DNA from: Saprospiraceae bacterium
GTDB lineage: Bacteria; Bacteroidota; Bacteroidia; Chitinophagales; Saprospiraceae
Reading direction: 5' to 3'
Length of the DNA: 64,000 bases
Assembly (NCBI GenBank): GCA_041392805.1
Contig: JAWKLJ010000002.1
Location: 1,627,001-1,691,000 of the forward strand
Shown here: positions 47,021-55,783 of the stretch, one piece after another
Numbering within the stretch: position 1 is the stretch's first letter
Layout: every line of letters begins with the position of its first letter
Notes under the pieces: generated by a model
The model's database searches: none
What the model was told of the DNA's origin: nothing
Seen by the model: the letters and a program-made list of their open reading frames with translations, nothing else
Translations under genes and position numbers: made by a program

Positions 47021-47521
47021 AAAGGGCTTTGACCTGGACCCCTAGGCCCCTCCCTAGGGCTCTAGGACCCTAGGCCAGGCTCCACAGGCCCAGACTTCAG
47101 GCCCAGACTTTCCAAGTTTTTAAAACTTGGAAAGTCTCCCCGCCCCCCGCCCCGCCCCCTTACCTAAGACGGAGCAACCCCAAAAATTCCACAACATTTT
47201 CTCAACTTTTTTCAAAAAACTTTTTCACCGCCAAAAAAAACCTTCTTTGACAACTTTTGCGGTCAAGGGAAAGTGAAAGGCTAAAGCGACCAGAAGAAGC
47301 TGTGTTTTTTCCTTTCCCTTGACTCAAAAGCGAAGAAATTGTCAGAGAACCTAAAAAATAATACAAAAGCCTCGGTCTTTATTTCTTTTTTATAGTTATC
47401 GCAGCTATGCCTATCTACTTATATGCCTAAAATTCTACCCGATAAGCGACCCATTACCTTAGCACAAAATATGATTTCCCAATTCCTATCCTTACCTTTG
47501 GCCCATCAAAAAAATGAGCAA
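47021..47521. repeat. gene-free stretch: CCTAGG repeats, 16-bp inverted repeat, dispersed repeat copy 2
   Basis: 47040-47085 contains several CCTAGG/CCCTAGG words. AGACTTTCCAAGTTTT (47105-47120) is followed by its perfect complement at 47122-47137, a 16-bp inverted repeat. At 47247-47355 lies a segment with imperfect inverted ends (GACAACTTTTGCGGTCAAGGG versus CCCTTGACTCAAAAG...GTC). Part of it matches the minus strand of 14505-14585. The frame of the purC gene is open from 47423, but that region is probably 5' leader. Confidence 0.55.
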
Positions 47522-48466
47522 ATGGCAACAGCGCAAAACGCAATCCTGGAAACTAAATTTCAACTACCAGGGCAGACCAATTTTTACAGAGGAAAGGTGC
47601 GCGATGTATACACAATTGGTGAAAAACTGGTAATGGTTGCTTCTGACCGTATTTCCGCTTTTGACTATATCCTTCCACGTCCCATTCCCTATAAAGGACA
47701 AGTGCTGAACCAGGTAGCGACCTATTTCCTTCAAGCCACTAGAGATATTGTTCCCAATTGGTTGTTAGCCGTACCTGATCCCAATGTTGCCATCGGCCTG
47801 GCTTGCGAGCCTTTCAAAGTAGAAATGGTGATCAGAGGTTACCTGGTAGGTCATGCTTGGCGAGAGTATCAATCTGGAAAACGGATGCTCTGCGGGATGC
47901 CTATGCCAGACGGAATGAAAGAAAATGATCCCTTTCCGACGCCTATTATTACTCCTGCCACCAAGGCAGAGGAAGGGCATGATGAAGATATTTCCCGAGA
48001 AGAAATCATTGCAAAAAACATCGTCAGCGAAGAAGATTATCTCCAATTAGAGCGTTACACCCACGCTTTATTCCAACGCGGAACGGAAATGGCAGCGGCC
48101 CAGGGACTGATACTGGTCGATACCAAATACGAGTTTGGCAAACGCAATGGCGAAATTTACCTGATTGACGAAATCCATACGCCCGACAGCTCCCGCTATT
48201 TCTACCTTGATGGTTACGCCGAACGTCAGCAAAGCGGAGAACGCCAGAAACAACTGTCCAAAGAGTTTGTCCGAGAATGGCTCATGGCCCATGGCTTCCA
48301 AGGCCACGAAGACCAAATGATGCCCATCATGCCCGACCCCCTTGTCGAACAAGTCACCGAACGATATATCGAACTTTTCGAACGACTTACAGGCAAATCG
48401 TTCCAAAAGGCCGATACCGAAAATATAGAAGAACGTATTTTTAATAATATCGTGCAGGCTTTATAA
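47522..48466 (+). CDS. purC: phosphoribosylaminoimidazole-succinocarboxamide synthase (SAICAR synthetase)
   Basis: A 314-residue cytoplasmic enzyme of purine biosynthesis that joins CAIR and aspartate using ATP. Family motifs are FYRGKVRDVYTIG (the nucleotide-binding strand), MVASDRISAFDYILP, KVEMVIRGYLVGHAW, ITPATKAEEGHDE, LVDTKYEFG and LIDEIHTPDSSRYF. ATG 47522 gives the normal N-terminus (ATAQNAILETKF); the open frame extends to 47423, but those 33 codons do not resemble the family. It is a lone + gene convergent with the downstream dehydrogenase, with stop codons 3 bp apart. Confidence 0.95.
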   Translation: MATAQNAILETKFQLPGQTNFYRGKVRDVYTIGEKLVMVASDRISAFDYILPRPIPYKGQVLNQVATYFLQATRDIVPNWLLAVPDPNVAIGLACEPFKVEMVIRGYLVGHAWREYQSGKRMLCGMPMPDGMKENDPFPTPIITPATKAEEGHDEDISREEIIAKNIVSEEDYLQLERYTHALFQRGTEMAAAQGLILVDTKYEFGKRNGEIYLIDEIHTPDSSRYFYLDGYAERQQSGERQKQLSKEFVREWLMAHGFQGHEDQMMPIMPDPLVEQVTERYIELFERLTGKSFQKADTENIEERIFNNIVQAL

Positions 48467-48468
48467 GA

Positions 48469-49671
48469 CTATCCCTTCACATATTTCTCCAAATATCCGA
48501 AATGACCCTCCAAATGCCCACCCTTCGCAATGGTGGCCCGCTTGATGACCTCACTTGCAGGATTCATCAATTCATGCAATACCCGTTCAATAAACATTTG
48601 GCCAAATGCCTCAGAAGCATCGCGGGGTAGCTCGCTGGGGAGGTTGTCTATGGTCATCATATCCACTGCATGGGCTTGGAATGGAGCAGTTTCTTGTTCC
48701 GTTTGGGGGTCAAAACCAAAAACCGGATTGGCAATGGTACTCGCCTTTATGGTAGATGGGATGGAGGAAATAGGTGCAATGTCGCAGGTGATGTCAGCAA
48801 TGACTTGTATGCTGAAATCGGCCGCCCTCATATCGTCCAAGGTAAAAAAAGAAGGTGCCTTATTATCCCAATAGACACCGTTTATCATCAAATCACAAAC
48901 CTTGGTAAAAGGAAGGAATGTACTTTTAAACAGGTCTGGTGATAGATGGAAATCATCTTTGTCGAAGGCTGAGCCATCCTTGCGAGTGGCATAATCATCC
49001 GACATCAATAAGGCAAAAACAGGTTCCTTATAAGTTTTTACTAAAAAGTCGTTGGGACTGACCTGGCGAATGCCCATATCCTTGAGTACCTGTGAGGCAC
49101 CTTGACCCACCCGGCCTGTCCCGGTCAGTACAATTCTAATGGGAGGAAGGTTTAGCTGTTTACTATAAAATTGACGGGCCTCCTCGTAATTATAGAAATC
49201 CTTCATCCTGGGCAAGTCAAATAAACCCGTACGTCGACCATACGCCATCACGCCATTGTGTGCCCCGACCATTCCTGCAAAGCGCCCAAAGGCAATCAGT
49301 CGTCGGCCCCATTCGTCCGTGATGACTTCATAATCAATTAAAGTAACCTTTTTCTCCAGTACAGCCTGTAGCAGCTTCCGATTATAGGGCTGTTCTTTTA
49401 TGGTATGAGAAAAAAAGAAATAGGTTTTGCCTGGGATCAGTGCTTCAACAGGTACTTCTTTTACACCCATCAAAACATCGCAACTTTCCATGTTGCTACC
49501 CAGCGAAATGCCCAGCTTTTCATAATCTTGATCTGTAAAACAGCGAATAGGGGAGGGTTCCACTAAAATATCAATACCGAAATGTTGGATGATTTGCTGA
49601 CATTGTTGCGGTGCAAGTGGCGTGCGCGTATCAGGCGGCATTTTGCGTTCACGGATGATTCCGATCTTCAT
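48469..49671 (-). CDS. saccharopine dehydrogenase / alanine dehydrogenase-like NAD(P) enzyme
   Basis: A 400-residue enzyme with an AlaDH/PNT-type N-terminal domain (KIGIIRERKMPPDTRTPLAP, 2-20) and a Rossmann NAD(P) fold around 175-215 (RIVLTGTGRVGQGASQVLKDMG). FSHTIKEQPYN (about 88) and FAGMVGAHNGVMAYG (about 130) fit LYS1-like lysine-forming saccharopine dehydrogenases. The expected role is reversible, NAD(P)-linked interconversion of saccharopine with lysine and 2-oxoglutarate, but relatives act on other substrates. MITE C lies 16 bp upstream of its ATG, so its promoter must lie within or beyond the element. Confidence 0.82.
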   Translation of the reverse strand: MKIGIIRERKMPPDTRTPLAPQQCQQIIQHFGIDILVEPSPIRCFTDQDYEKLGISLGSNMESCDVLMGVKEVPVEALIPGKTYFFFSHTIKEQPYNRKLLQAVLEKKVTLIDYEVITDEWGRRLIAFGRFAGMVGAHNGVMAYGRRTGLFDLPRMKDFYNYEEARQFYSKQLNLPPIRIVLTGTGRVGQGASQVLKDMGIRQVSPNDFLVKTYKEPVFALLMSDDYATRKDGSAFDKDDFHLSPDLFKSTFLPFTKVCDLMINGVYWDNKAPSFFTLDDMRAADFSIQVIADITCDIAPISSIPSTIKASTIANPVFGFDPQTEQETAPFQAHAVDMMTIDNLPSELPRDASEAFGQMFIERVLHELMNPASEVIKRATIAKGGHLEGHFGYLEKYVKG

Positions 49672-49687
49672 TGGTGGTTATTGGTTA

Positions 49688-49903
49688 GAGCATGTTTGGA
49701 GGTCGCTTTTGGAGATAAAAAGTGGCAATTTTTTGATGAAACGAGGCGCTTTTTGAAGTGCATACCCTTAGGTACGGACAAAAAAAGCAACGAAGTATCA
49801 GCGAAAAAGAGACATTTTTTGGCCCAAATCGACCTTGGGAGATTCATGAACACCATAAATCACTATAAAGGCTGTGAATAAAGGGTGACCTCCAAACATG
49901 CTC
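49688..49903. mobile_element. MITE-like element C (216 bp)
   Basis: Perfect 17-bp terminal inverted repeats as in A and B; the flanks are TTA at 49685-49687 and TTA at 49904-49906. Its reverse complement matches B almost throughout, apart from B's extra segment of about 25 bp. It contains no gene. With an unstructured AT-rich stretch to 50117 it fills the gap before the tmRNA gene. Confidence 0.9.
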
Positions 49904-50117
49904 TTAGGCTTTATAATTTGGTTCGGTCGTTTTTTTGCTGAATTATCCTGGCACCCTCCAACGCTCCAATGCTCCATCTTTTCCCATTCATCCAGCTGGC
50001 GCCAAAATTAGAAAACTTTGCTGATTGTCCAATTTTTTATTCCGAGTGAACTTTTTCTATTCGGATTAAGTTCTTATTATTGCAGGCTGTTTCCTCCAAA
50101 GGGAGAAGCAGCAAATT

Positions 50118-50493
50118 GGGGACGTAATGGAATCGACAGGAAAGATTATCGGTTAGTAAGCATGCCGGAGCATTCTAGTTTACCTCCGTTAACAACTGGC
50201 TAGTAACCTATTTCAAATGGCAACAGACAGTTCGCCATGGCTGCCTAGTTCTAGGAATTAGAAAGCCTTTGTGCCCTACGTTTGACGCCTGATACACAGC
50301 GTACCGCACATCAACCAACCCGCAGGCTAGGATAGTGACCCACTCCGATCACTGCCCGAAATTCAGGAGATAAGGGATGAGCATAGGAGGGTTTCCAGTC
50401 CTTCCTCATTCACGAAAATTAAATTGGAAACTACGCATGTAGAAAGCTCTCAGGTGCTTTGTCTGGACGCGAGTTCGACTCTCGCCGTCTCCA
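50118..50493 (+). ncRNA. ssrA: transfer-messenger RNA (tmRNA)
   Basis: The tRNA-like ends are clear. GGGGACG at 50118-50124 pairs with CGTCTCC at 50486-50492 (7 bp with one G-U). GGAATCGAC follows the 5' arm, and the T-arm GCGAGTTCGACTCTCGC precedes the 3' stem. A tag frame at 50219-50245 (GGC AAC AGA CAG TTC GCC ATG GCT GCC, stop TAG at 50246) encodes GNRQFAMAA, giving A-GNRQFAMAA with the charged alanine. Length is 376 nt. The CCA end is not encoded after discriminator A50493. It rescues stalled ribosomes and tags the nascent peptides for degradation. A single-piece form. Confidence 0.95.
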
Positions 50494-50498
50494 CAAAA

Positions 50499-50546
50499 AG
50501 CCCGTAAATGATTAATAATTAATTGTTTACGGGCTTGTTTTTTTTT
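50499..50546 (+). terminator. tmRNA rho-independent terminator
   Basis: A 10-bp stem AGCCCGTAAA (50499-50508) pairs with TTTACGGGCT (50526-50535) and is followed by a run of T at 50538-50546. It starts six bases after the mature 3' end. Confidence 0.92.
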
Positions 50547-51541
50547 ACAATACAACTGTAGTGATGCTTTGCCTTTATAGAAAATACTGGACGTGGGCTG
50601 CCCAAATAACTACGCCTCCTTCCTGGTCAATCTACTGATCATTTATGGCATTATCAAAAAAACTAGCGTCTCTTTTAATAACTATTTAAAGGCTCAGATC
50701 ATAGCGATTTATAATGGTTTACATCATTTCAGCATTCGCATTCAACTTGGTAATAGGGAACTTAATTTTAGCGGTCTAAGTTGTGGTTATTATATGAGTC
50801 ATAAAACCCTTCCTTTATGAACTATCAGTATAACCGTTTTATCCAGCTTCAGCTAGGGTGTTTCTCCTGTAAATATTTCACAATAGCTATTTTTTGGTCA
50901 TTATGAAGGTCGATTTCAATACAATCACCCTTTCAATTAGTTCCCCGTTGCCAAAAATACTGCTAAAATCGCATTAGCTTCTCATATAATGGATTCATTA
51001 AAATCCGCGAATAGGCCAAAAGAACCAGCACATGAAAATGGCAAGAATTGTATGGAACCTGGACCGGTTAAGACCAAAGTGAAGAGGCGTTCCCTCGAGA
51101 CAGACGATCTACTAAGTGATAAATACCATTATCCGATTAAGTGACCTGAAATAACGCTAACTGTGTTAAAATACGCCGTTTTTTATAGTAAAAAGCCTGA
51201 AAAGTATCTTCATAAAGCAGTGAGAATGATTAAAAAAAAATGCCGTTTTGCCCTTTACATCTGGCATTAATTTTTTTTGCAAAGCTCAGCAAAGAGGAAA
51301 GAGTAGAGCCTGATGTAAATTAAATACTACCTTTCTGTAAACCGCTTTTCTGCCAACTCACTATTGCTTCGCAGTACTTTATCATGTCCATACAACCAAA
51401 GGCTTTAAGGATAATTTAAGACTTTTCCTTCCCATTTCTCAAGAATTATTATCAACTTCGCCTTCTATTGAAAGCATTTTTCGGAGGTACCGATCATCGA
51501 CATACGATTTGTGACTACCGGATCATTAACAATAAACACCA
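50547..51541. other. 1-kb gene-poor stretch after tmRNA
   Basis: No recognisable gene. A 75-codon frame (50593-50820) has no family signature or plausible start. A 51-codon ATG frame (50989-51144) is described separately. A weak hairpin AATGCC...GGCATT with a T run lies near 51240-51280. The last 100 bp presumably hold the efflux operon promoter. Regions downstream of tmRNA are common integration sites, so decayed island sequence is possible, but no repeated tmRNA 3' end was found. Confidence 0.4.
50989..51144 (+). CDS. possible 51-residue basic protein
   Basis: An ATG frame encoding MDSLKSANRPKEPAHENG..., ending in DKYHYPIK. It is hydrophilic and basic in the middle (VKTKVKRRS) with no signal peptide and no recognised family. 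It is too short for codon-use judgement, so it may be a real small protein or chance. Confidence 0.25.
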   Translation: MDSLKSANRPKEPAHENGKNCMEPGPVKTKVKRRSLETDDLLSDKYHYPIK

Positions 51542-52639
51542 ATGAAGAATTTGAACCTCCCAACCTTGGGGTGGGTTTTAGCCGCCTGTTTGTTATTTTC
51601 TGCACTTTCCTCGTGCAAGGATCAGAAGGAAGCTGTGGCGCCGTCGCCCACTAACCCCTCTTCTTCTGGCCCCCAAGTTACTGGGGTCGAAGCCTTTATC
51701 GTACAACCTAATTCACTACAAGAAATCATCAATGCGACAGGTAACCTCATTGCCTACGAGGCAGTGGAGATTCGTCCGGAACGATCTGGTAAACTAGTGA
51801 AGTTGGATTTTACAGAGGCTTCCTTTGTGCAAAAAGGGACTTTACTAGGGCAGATTGATACGGAGGAACTTCAGGCACAACAGTACATGCTGAATGTCGA
51901 GTTGGATTTAGCGAATAAGGAGGTAGAACGCGGTAAAGAACTGGTGGCCGTTCAGGGTATCAGTACCGAAGAACTCGATCGGTTGGAAAACCGGGTGGAA
52001 GCCATCAAGGCACAACAAAAGGTCATCGATGTACAATTGGAAAAATCGGAGATCCGCGCGCCTTTTTCCGGGGTGGTGGGCCTGAGAACGATGAGTCAGG
52101 GGGCTTATATTACACCCAATAGCGTTATCGTTGAATTGAAGCAGATCAATCCGATCAAACTGGAATTCGACGTGCCGGAGCGTTACCTGACCAAAGTTCG
52201 TCCTGGATTGGAATTGAGTTTCACCATTGTTGGCACCAATGAAATATTTTCTGCAGAAGTCTATGCCATCGGAACAGAAATTTCTCCAGAGACTCGGACC
52301 TTCAAAGTTCGGGCAACCGCCTTAAATGGCCGGAATATCCTCAAGCCGGGGCAATTTGCCAAAGTAACCCTCATTACGGGGGTTAATGATAAAGCCATGC
52401 TTATTCCTACCGATGCAATCATTCCTGTATTGGATGGTAAGCAGGTCTATGTCGCCCACAATGGACGCGCCATTGCAACTTTTGTGCAAACCGATGAACG
52501 ACAGGCAACTGAAGTACAAGTGATAGAAGGCTTACAGATAGGTGATACCATCTTAGTGACCGGGCTCATGGCACTTTCCGACGGAGCCCCGATTCGGATA
52601 ACCAATATCATAGAATCCTCAAAACAAACAAGGCAATGA
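51542..52639 (+). CDS. RND efflux periplasmic adaptor (membrane fusion) lipoprotein
   Basis: A 365-residue adaptor lipoprotein (lipobox LSSC, Cys25). Conserved features are the lipoyl halves (VEIRPERSGKLVKLDFTEASFVQKGTLLGQID and SEIRAPFSGVVGLRTMSQGAYI), an alpha-helical hairpin between them (about 105-160, KEVERGKELVAVQGISTEELDRLENR) and beta-barrel and membrane-proximal domains after 190 (LKPGQFAKVTLIT). It links the inner-membrane pump to the outer-membrane channel. The stop overlaps the pump start by 4 bp (ATGA), showing translational coupling. Confidence 0.95.
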   Translation: MKNLNLPTLGWVLAACLLFSALSSCKDQKEAVAPSPTNPSSSGPQVTGVEAFIVQPNSLQEIINATGNLIAYEAVEIRPERSGKLVKLDFTEASFVQKGTLLGQIDTEELQAQQYMLNVELDLANKEVERGKELVAVQGISTEELDRLENRVEAIKAQQKVIDVQLEKSEIRAPFSGVVGLRTMSQGAYITPNSVIVELKQINPIKLEFDVPERYLTKVRPGLELSFTIVGTNEIFSAEVYAIGTEISPETRTFKVRATALNGRNILKPGQFAKVTLITGVNDKAMLIPTDAIIPVLDGKQVYVAHNGRAIATFVQTDERQATEVQVIEGLQIGDTILVTGLMALSDGAPIRITNIIESSKQTRQ

Positions 52640-55600
52640 GTTTCGCTTCTACCAGTATCAATCGTCCGGTACTTGCTACCGTTATTTCGATCGTGATCTT
52701 GCTTTTTGGCGGGATTGGCTATACCTATCTGGGGCTACGGGAATACCCTGTAGTGGACCCCCCGGTAATCTCTATTTCTACCAGTTATGTGGGTGCTAAT
52801 GCGGATATTATTGAAAAGCAGATCACTGAGCCATTGGAGGAAAGCGTCAATGGTATTGCGGGCATTCGGTCGCTATCTTCGACCAGTTCTGACGGCCGGA
52901 GTAGTATTACCGTGGAATTTGAGATTGGTACGGACTTGGAAGCGGCGGCAAACGATGTGCGGGATAAAGTTTCGAGTGCCCAACGTCGGCTACCCCCGGA
53001 TGTTGATCCGCCAACCGTGCGTAAATCTGATGATAATTCCTTCATATTGGGTATGACCGTTCAAAGTGATCACCGCGACTTGCTCAACCTGAGCCAAATT
53101 GCGGATAACCTGATTAAAGAAAGGTTACAGACGGTTCCCGGTGTATCCAGTGTCAACGTATGGGGGGAAAAAGAATATGCTATACGTATCGAAATGGATC
53201 CAGGTAAATTGTCGGCCTATGGCCTGACGCCTTTGGATGTGCGAAATGCCATCCAACAGCAAAACCTGGAATTGCCTTCAGGACGAATTGAGGGAAAACG
53301 GACGGAATTGACGATTCGGACCTTTGGTCGTTTGAATTCACCGGAGGAATTCGCAGAAATGGTGGTCAGGGAACGAGAGGGCGTGATTGTTCAATTGAAG
53401 GATATTGCACTGGTCAGCCTACAAGCGAGAAATTTGACTTCGGCAATGCGCGGATCAGGAAAAGTGAAGATGGTCGGCTTAGCCGTATCTCCCCTCCCTG
53501 GTGCCAATAACATTGCTGTGGCCGATGAGATATACAAGCGAATTGAACAGATTAAAAAAGACCTGCCAGAGGATATCCGGGTGGGTTATTCCTTTGACCG
53601 GACGACCACTATTCGCAAAGCGATCGAAGAAGTGCAGGATACCATTTTGATCGCGTTCGGTCTAGTTGTTTTGATTATATTTCTATTCTTGCGCAACTGG
53701 CGAACGACGATGATCCCGGTTTTAGCCATTCCGATCTCTTTGATTGGGAGTTTCTTTGTCATGTACATTTTTGGTTTTTCGATTAATATTCTCACCCTGT
53801 TGGGAATTGTGTTGGCAACAGGTCTGGTGGTGGATGACGCGATCGTGATGATGGAGAATATCTACCGTCGAATTGAAGATGGACAATCACCACTGCAGGC
53901 TGGGCATGAAGGTTCTCGTGAAATTTATTTTGCTATCATAGCTACCACTGTTACGCTGGTAGCGGTGTTTATGCCCATCATCTTCTTACAGGGCTTGACG
54001 GGGCGGCTATTCCGTGAATTTGGGGTGGTGGTATCCGGGGCTATTATTATTTCCACTATCGTCTCCCTATCACTCACGCCGATGATGAGTTCGCGTTTTC
54101 TGCGAAAGTCTAAACATTCCTGGATGTATAATAAGACGGAGGTGTTTTTTAAAGGAATGATAAATTTGTATAACCGTTCCCTGAAGGGCTTTATGCGGGT
54201 GCGCTGGTTAGCCTGGCCGATTTCACTGGCTGCAGGAGGTGCCATTTACTATTTTATTCAGGTATTGCCTACCGAGTTGGCGCCTATGGAAGATAAAAGC
54301 AATTTCCGGGTCATGATGACGGCGCCGGAGGGTACCGCCTTTGAAGTGATGGATAACTATGTAGTTGAGGTGCTCGATATACTGGATACGCTGCCTGAAA
54401 AGCAAGCCTACATCGCTTTGACCTCTCCTGGCTTTGGGGGTGGAGGTTCTTCGAATTCGGGTATGGTTTTTTATTCCTTAATCGATCCTAGTCTGCGGTC
54501 GAGAAGTCAGGATGAGATTGCAAAAAGCCTTCTTCCCAAATTTAAACAGTTGAATTACGCACGGACCTTTATTTCACAGCAACAAACCATCGAGGTGAGC
54601 CGTAGCTTGCGAGGGTTTCCGGTGCGTTATGTTATTCAGGCGCCCAATTTTGAAAAACTGAAAGAATTTTTGCCTCGTTTCGTAGAAGAAGCGGAAAAAC
54701 ATCCTGCCTTTTCTACTATTGACCTGGACCTGAAATTCAGCAAACCGGAATTACATATCATTATCGACCGCGAACGGGCGCGCAGCTTGGGTGTAACTGT
54801 TCGGGACATTGCCGAAACCCTACAGCTATTCTACAGTGGGCAGCGATTTGGTTATTTTATCCGCGATGGTAAGCAATATGAGGTGGTCGGTGAAGCCAGC
54901 CGACAATTTCGCGACGACCCCGGTGACCTAAGTGATATCTACGTTCGCAACCGAACCGGGCAACTTATCCAGATGAGCAACCTCGTCCGTTTTGAAGAAA
55001 AATCTAATCCTCCGGCGCTCTATCGCTATAATCGCTATATTTCTGCAACTGTATCGGCCGACCTCAATGAGGGTTATACGCTGGGAATGGGCATTGAGGC
55101 GATGGATGAACTCAAGGGAAAAGTCCTGGACGATACTTTCCAGACAGCCTTGTCAGGTGCATCCAAGGATTTTGTGGAGAGTTCAGGTGGTTTGTATTTC
55201 GCCTTCTTGCTGGCCTTGGCTTTGATCTACCTGGCACTATCTGCCCAGTTCGAAAGTTTTATTGATCCGATGATCATTATGTTCACCGTTCCGCTAGCCT
55301 TGGTGGGGGCCTTGTTTTCCCTTTGGCTATTCGGCCATACGATGAATATATTCAGTCAGATCGGTATCATTGTATTGGTGGGGATTGTAACCAAGAACGG
55401 TATCCTCATTGTGGAATTCGCTAACCAGCGGCGAGAAGCAGGGCTTTCTATTCAGGATGCAGTGGTGGATGCAGCGACCTTGCGTTTGCGGCCGATCCTG
55501 ATGACAAGTATGGCCACTATATTGGGGGTAACCCCGATCGCCATGGCCCTTGGTTCGGCCTCTACCAGCCGGATTCCAATGGGCGTCGCCATCATCGGCG

Positions 55601-55698
55601 GCCTGGTCTTTTCCTTGTTCCTAACGCTGTTCGTTATACCGGCTATTTATACCTTCTTCAAACGGAAAAATAAAACCGAGGAAGAATTAATCGTTTGA
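52636..55698 (+). CDS. RND family multidrug efflux pump (HAE1/AcrB-like)
   Basis: A 1,020-residue inner-membrane transporter with twelve expected helices and two large periplasmic loops. Helix 1 is VISIVILLFGGIGYTYLGL. The proton-relay acidic pair lies in GLVVDDAIVMMENIYRR (helix 4, Asp-Asp near 400). The second half has NGILIVEFANQRREAG and RLRPILMTSMATILG. SFVQTALSGASKDF-like sequence and the pore loop are typical of the HAE1 group. It exports drugs or other toxic compounds together with the adaptor and the TolC-like channel of this operon. Substrate range unknown. Confidence 0.95.
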   Translation: MSFASTSINRPVLATVISIVILLFGGIGYTYLGLREYPVVDPPVISISTSYVGANADIIEKQITEPLEESVNGIAGIRSLSSTSSDGRSSITVEFEIGTDLEAAANDVRDKVSSAQRRLPPDVDPPTVRKSDDNSFILGMTVQSDHRDLLNLSQIADNLIKERLQTVPGVSSVNVWGEKEYAIRIEMDPGKLSAYGLTPLDVRNAIQQQNLELPSGRIEGKRTELTIRTFGRLNSPEEFAEMVVREREGVIVQLKDIALVSLQARNLTSAMRGSGKVKMVGLAVSPLPGANNIAVADEIYKRIEQIKKDLPEDIRVGYSFDRTTTIRKAIEEVQDTILIAFGLVVLIIFLFLRNWRTTMIPVLAIPISLIGSFFVMYIFGFSINILTLLGIVLATGLVVDDAIVMMENIYRRIEDGQSPLQAGHEGSREIYFAIIATTVTLVAVFMPIIFLQGLTGRLFREFGVVVSGAIIISTIVSLSLTPMMSSRFLRKSKHSWMYNKTEVFFKGMINLYNRSLKGFMRVRWLAWPISLAAGGAIYYFIQVLPTELAPMEDKSNFRVMMTAPEGTAFEVMDNYVVEVLDILDTLPEKQAYIALTSPGFGGGGSSNSGMVFYSLIDPSLRSRSQDEIAKSLLPKFKQLNYARTFISQQQTIEVSRSLRGFPVRYVIQAPNFEKLKEFLPRFVEEAEKHPAFSTIDLDLKFSKPELHIIIDRERARSLGVTVRDIAETLQLFYSGQRFGYFIRDGKQYEVVGEASRQFRDDPGDLSDIYVRNRTGQLIQMSNLVRFEEKSNPPALYRYNRYISATVSADLNEGYTLGMGIEAMDELKGKVLDDTFQTALSGASKDFVESSGGLYFAFLLALALIYLALSAQFESFIDPMIIMFTVPLALVGALFSLWLFGHTMNIFSQIGIIVLVGIVTKNGILIVEFANQRREAGLSIQDAVVDAATLRLRPILMTSMATILGVTPIAMALGSASTSRIPMGVAIIGGLVFSLFLTLFVIPAIYTFFKRKNKTEEELIV

Positions 55699-55708
55699 TT
55701 ATAAGTAG

Positions 55709-55757
55709 GAAGACTTCAAGCCTGCTCTTTATCAACGGGTTGAAGTCTTCTTCTTTT
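55709..55757 (+). terminator. hairpin with T-rich tail inside the efflux operon
   Basis: An 11-bp perfect stem GAAGACTTCAA (55709-55719) pairs with TTGAAGTCTTC (55740-55750), followed by TTCTTTTT. It lies between the pump and the TolC-like gene, so it may attenuate the last gene relative to the pump, or act as an RNA-stability element. Confidence 0.6.
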
Positions 55758-55783
55758 TACAACAAAACGAAACATTTAGAAAA

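Noticed and set aside
47423..47521. 33-codon extension of purC
   Set aside because: Sequence does not resemble the family N-terminus, which begins at ATG 47522.
49582..49881. 99-codon + frame across the dehydrogenase start and MITE C
   Set aside because: Overlaps a recognised gene and a mobile element; no coding signature.
50118..50493. Genomic-island attachment site at tmRNA
   Set aside because: No second copy of the tmRNA 3' end and no integrase gene were seen in the window.
50593..50820. 75-codon frame after tmRNA
   Set aside because: GTG start, no family signature and no supporting context.
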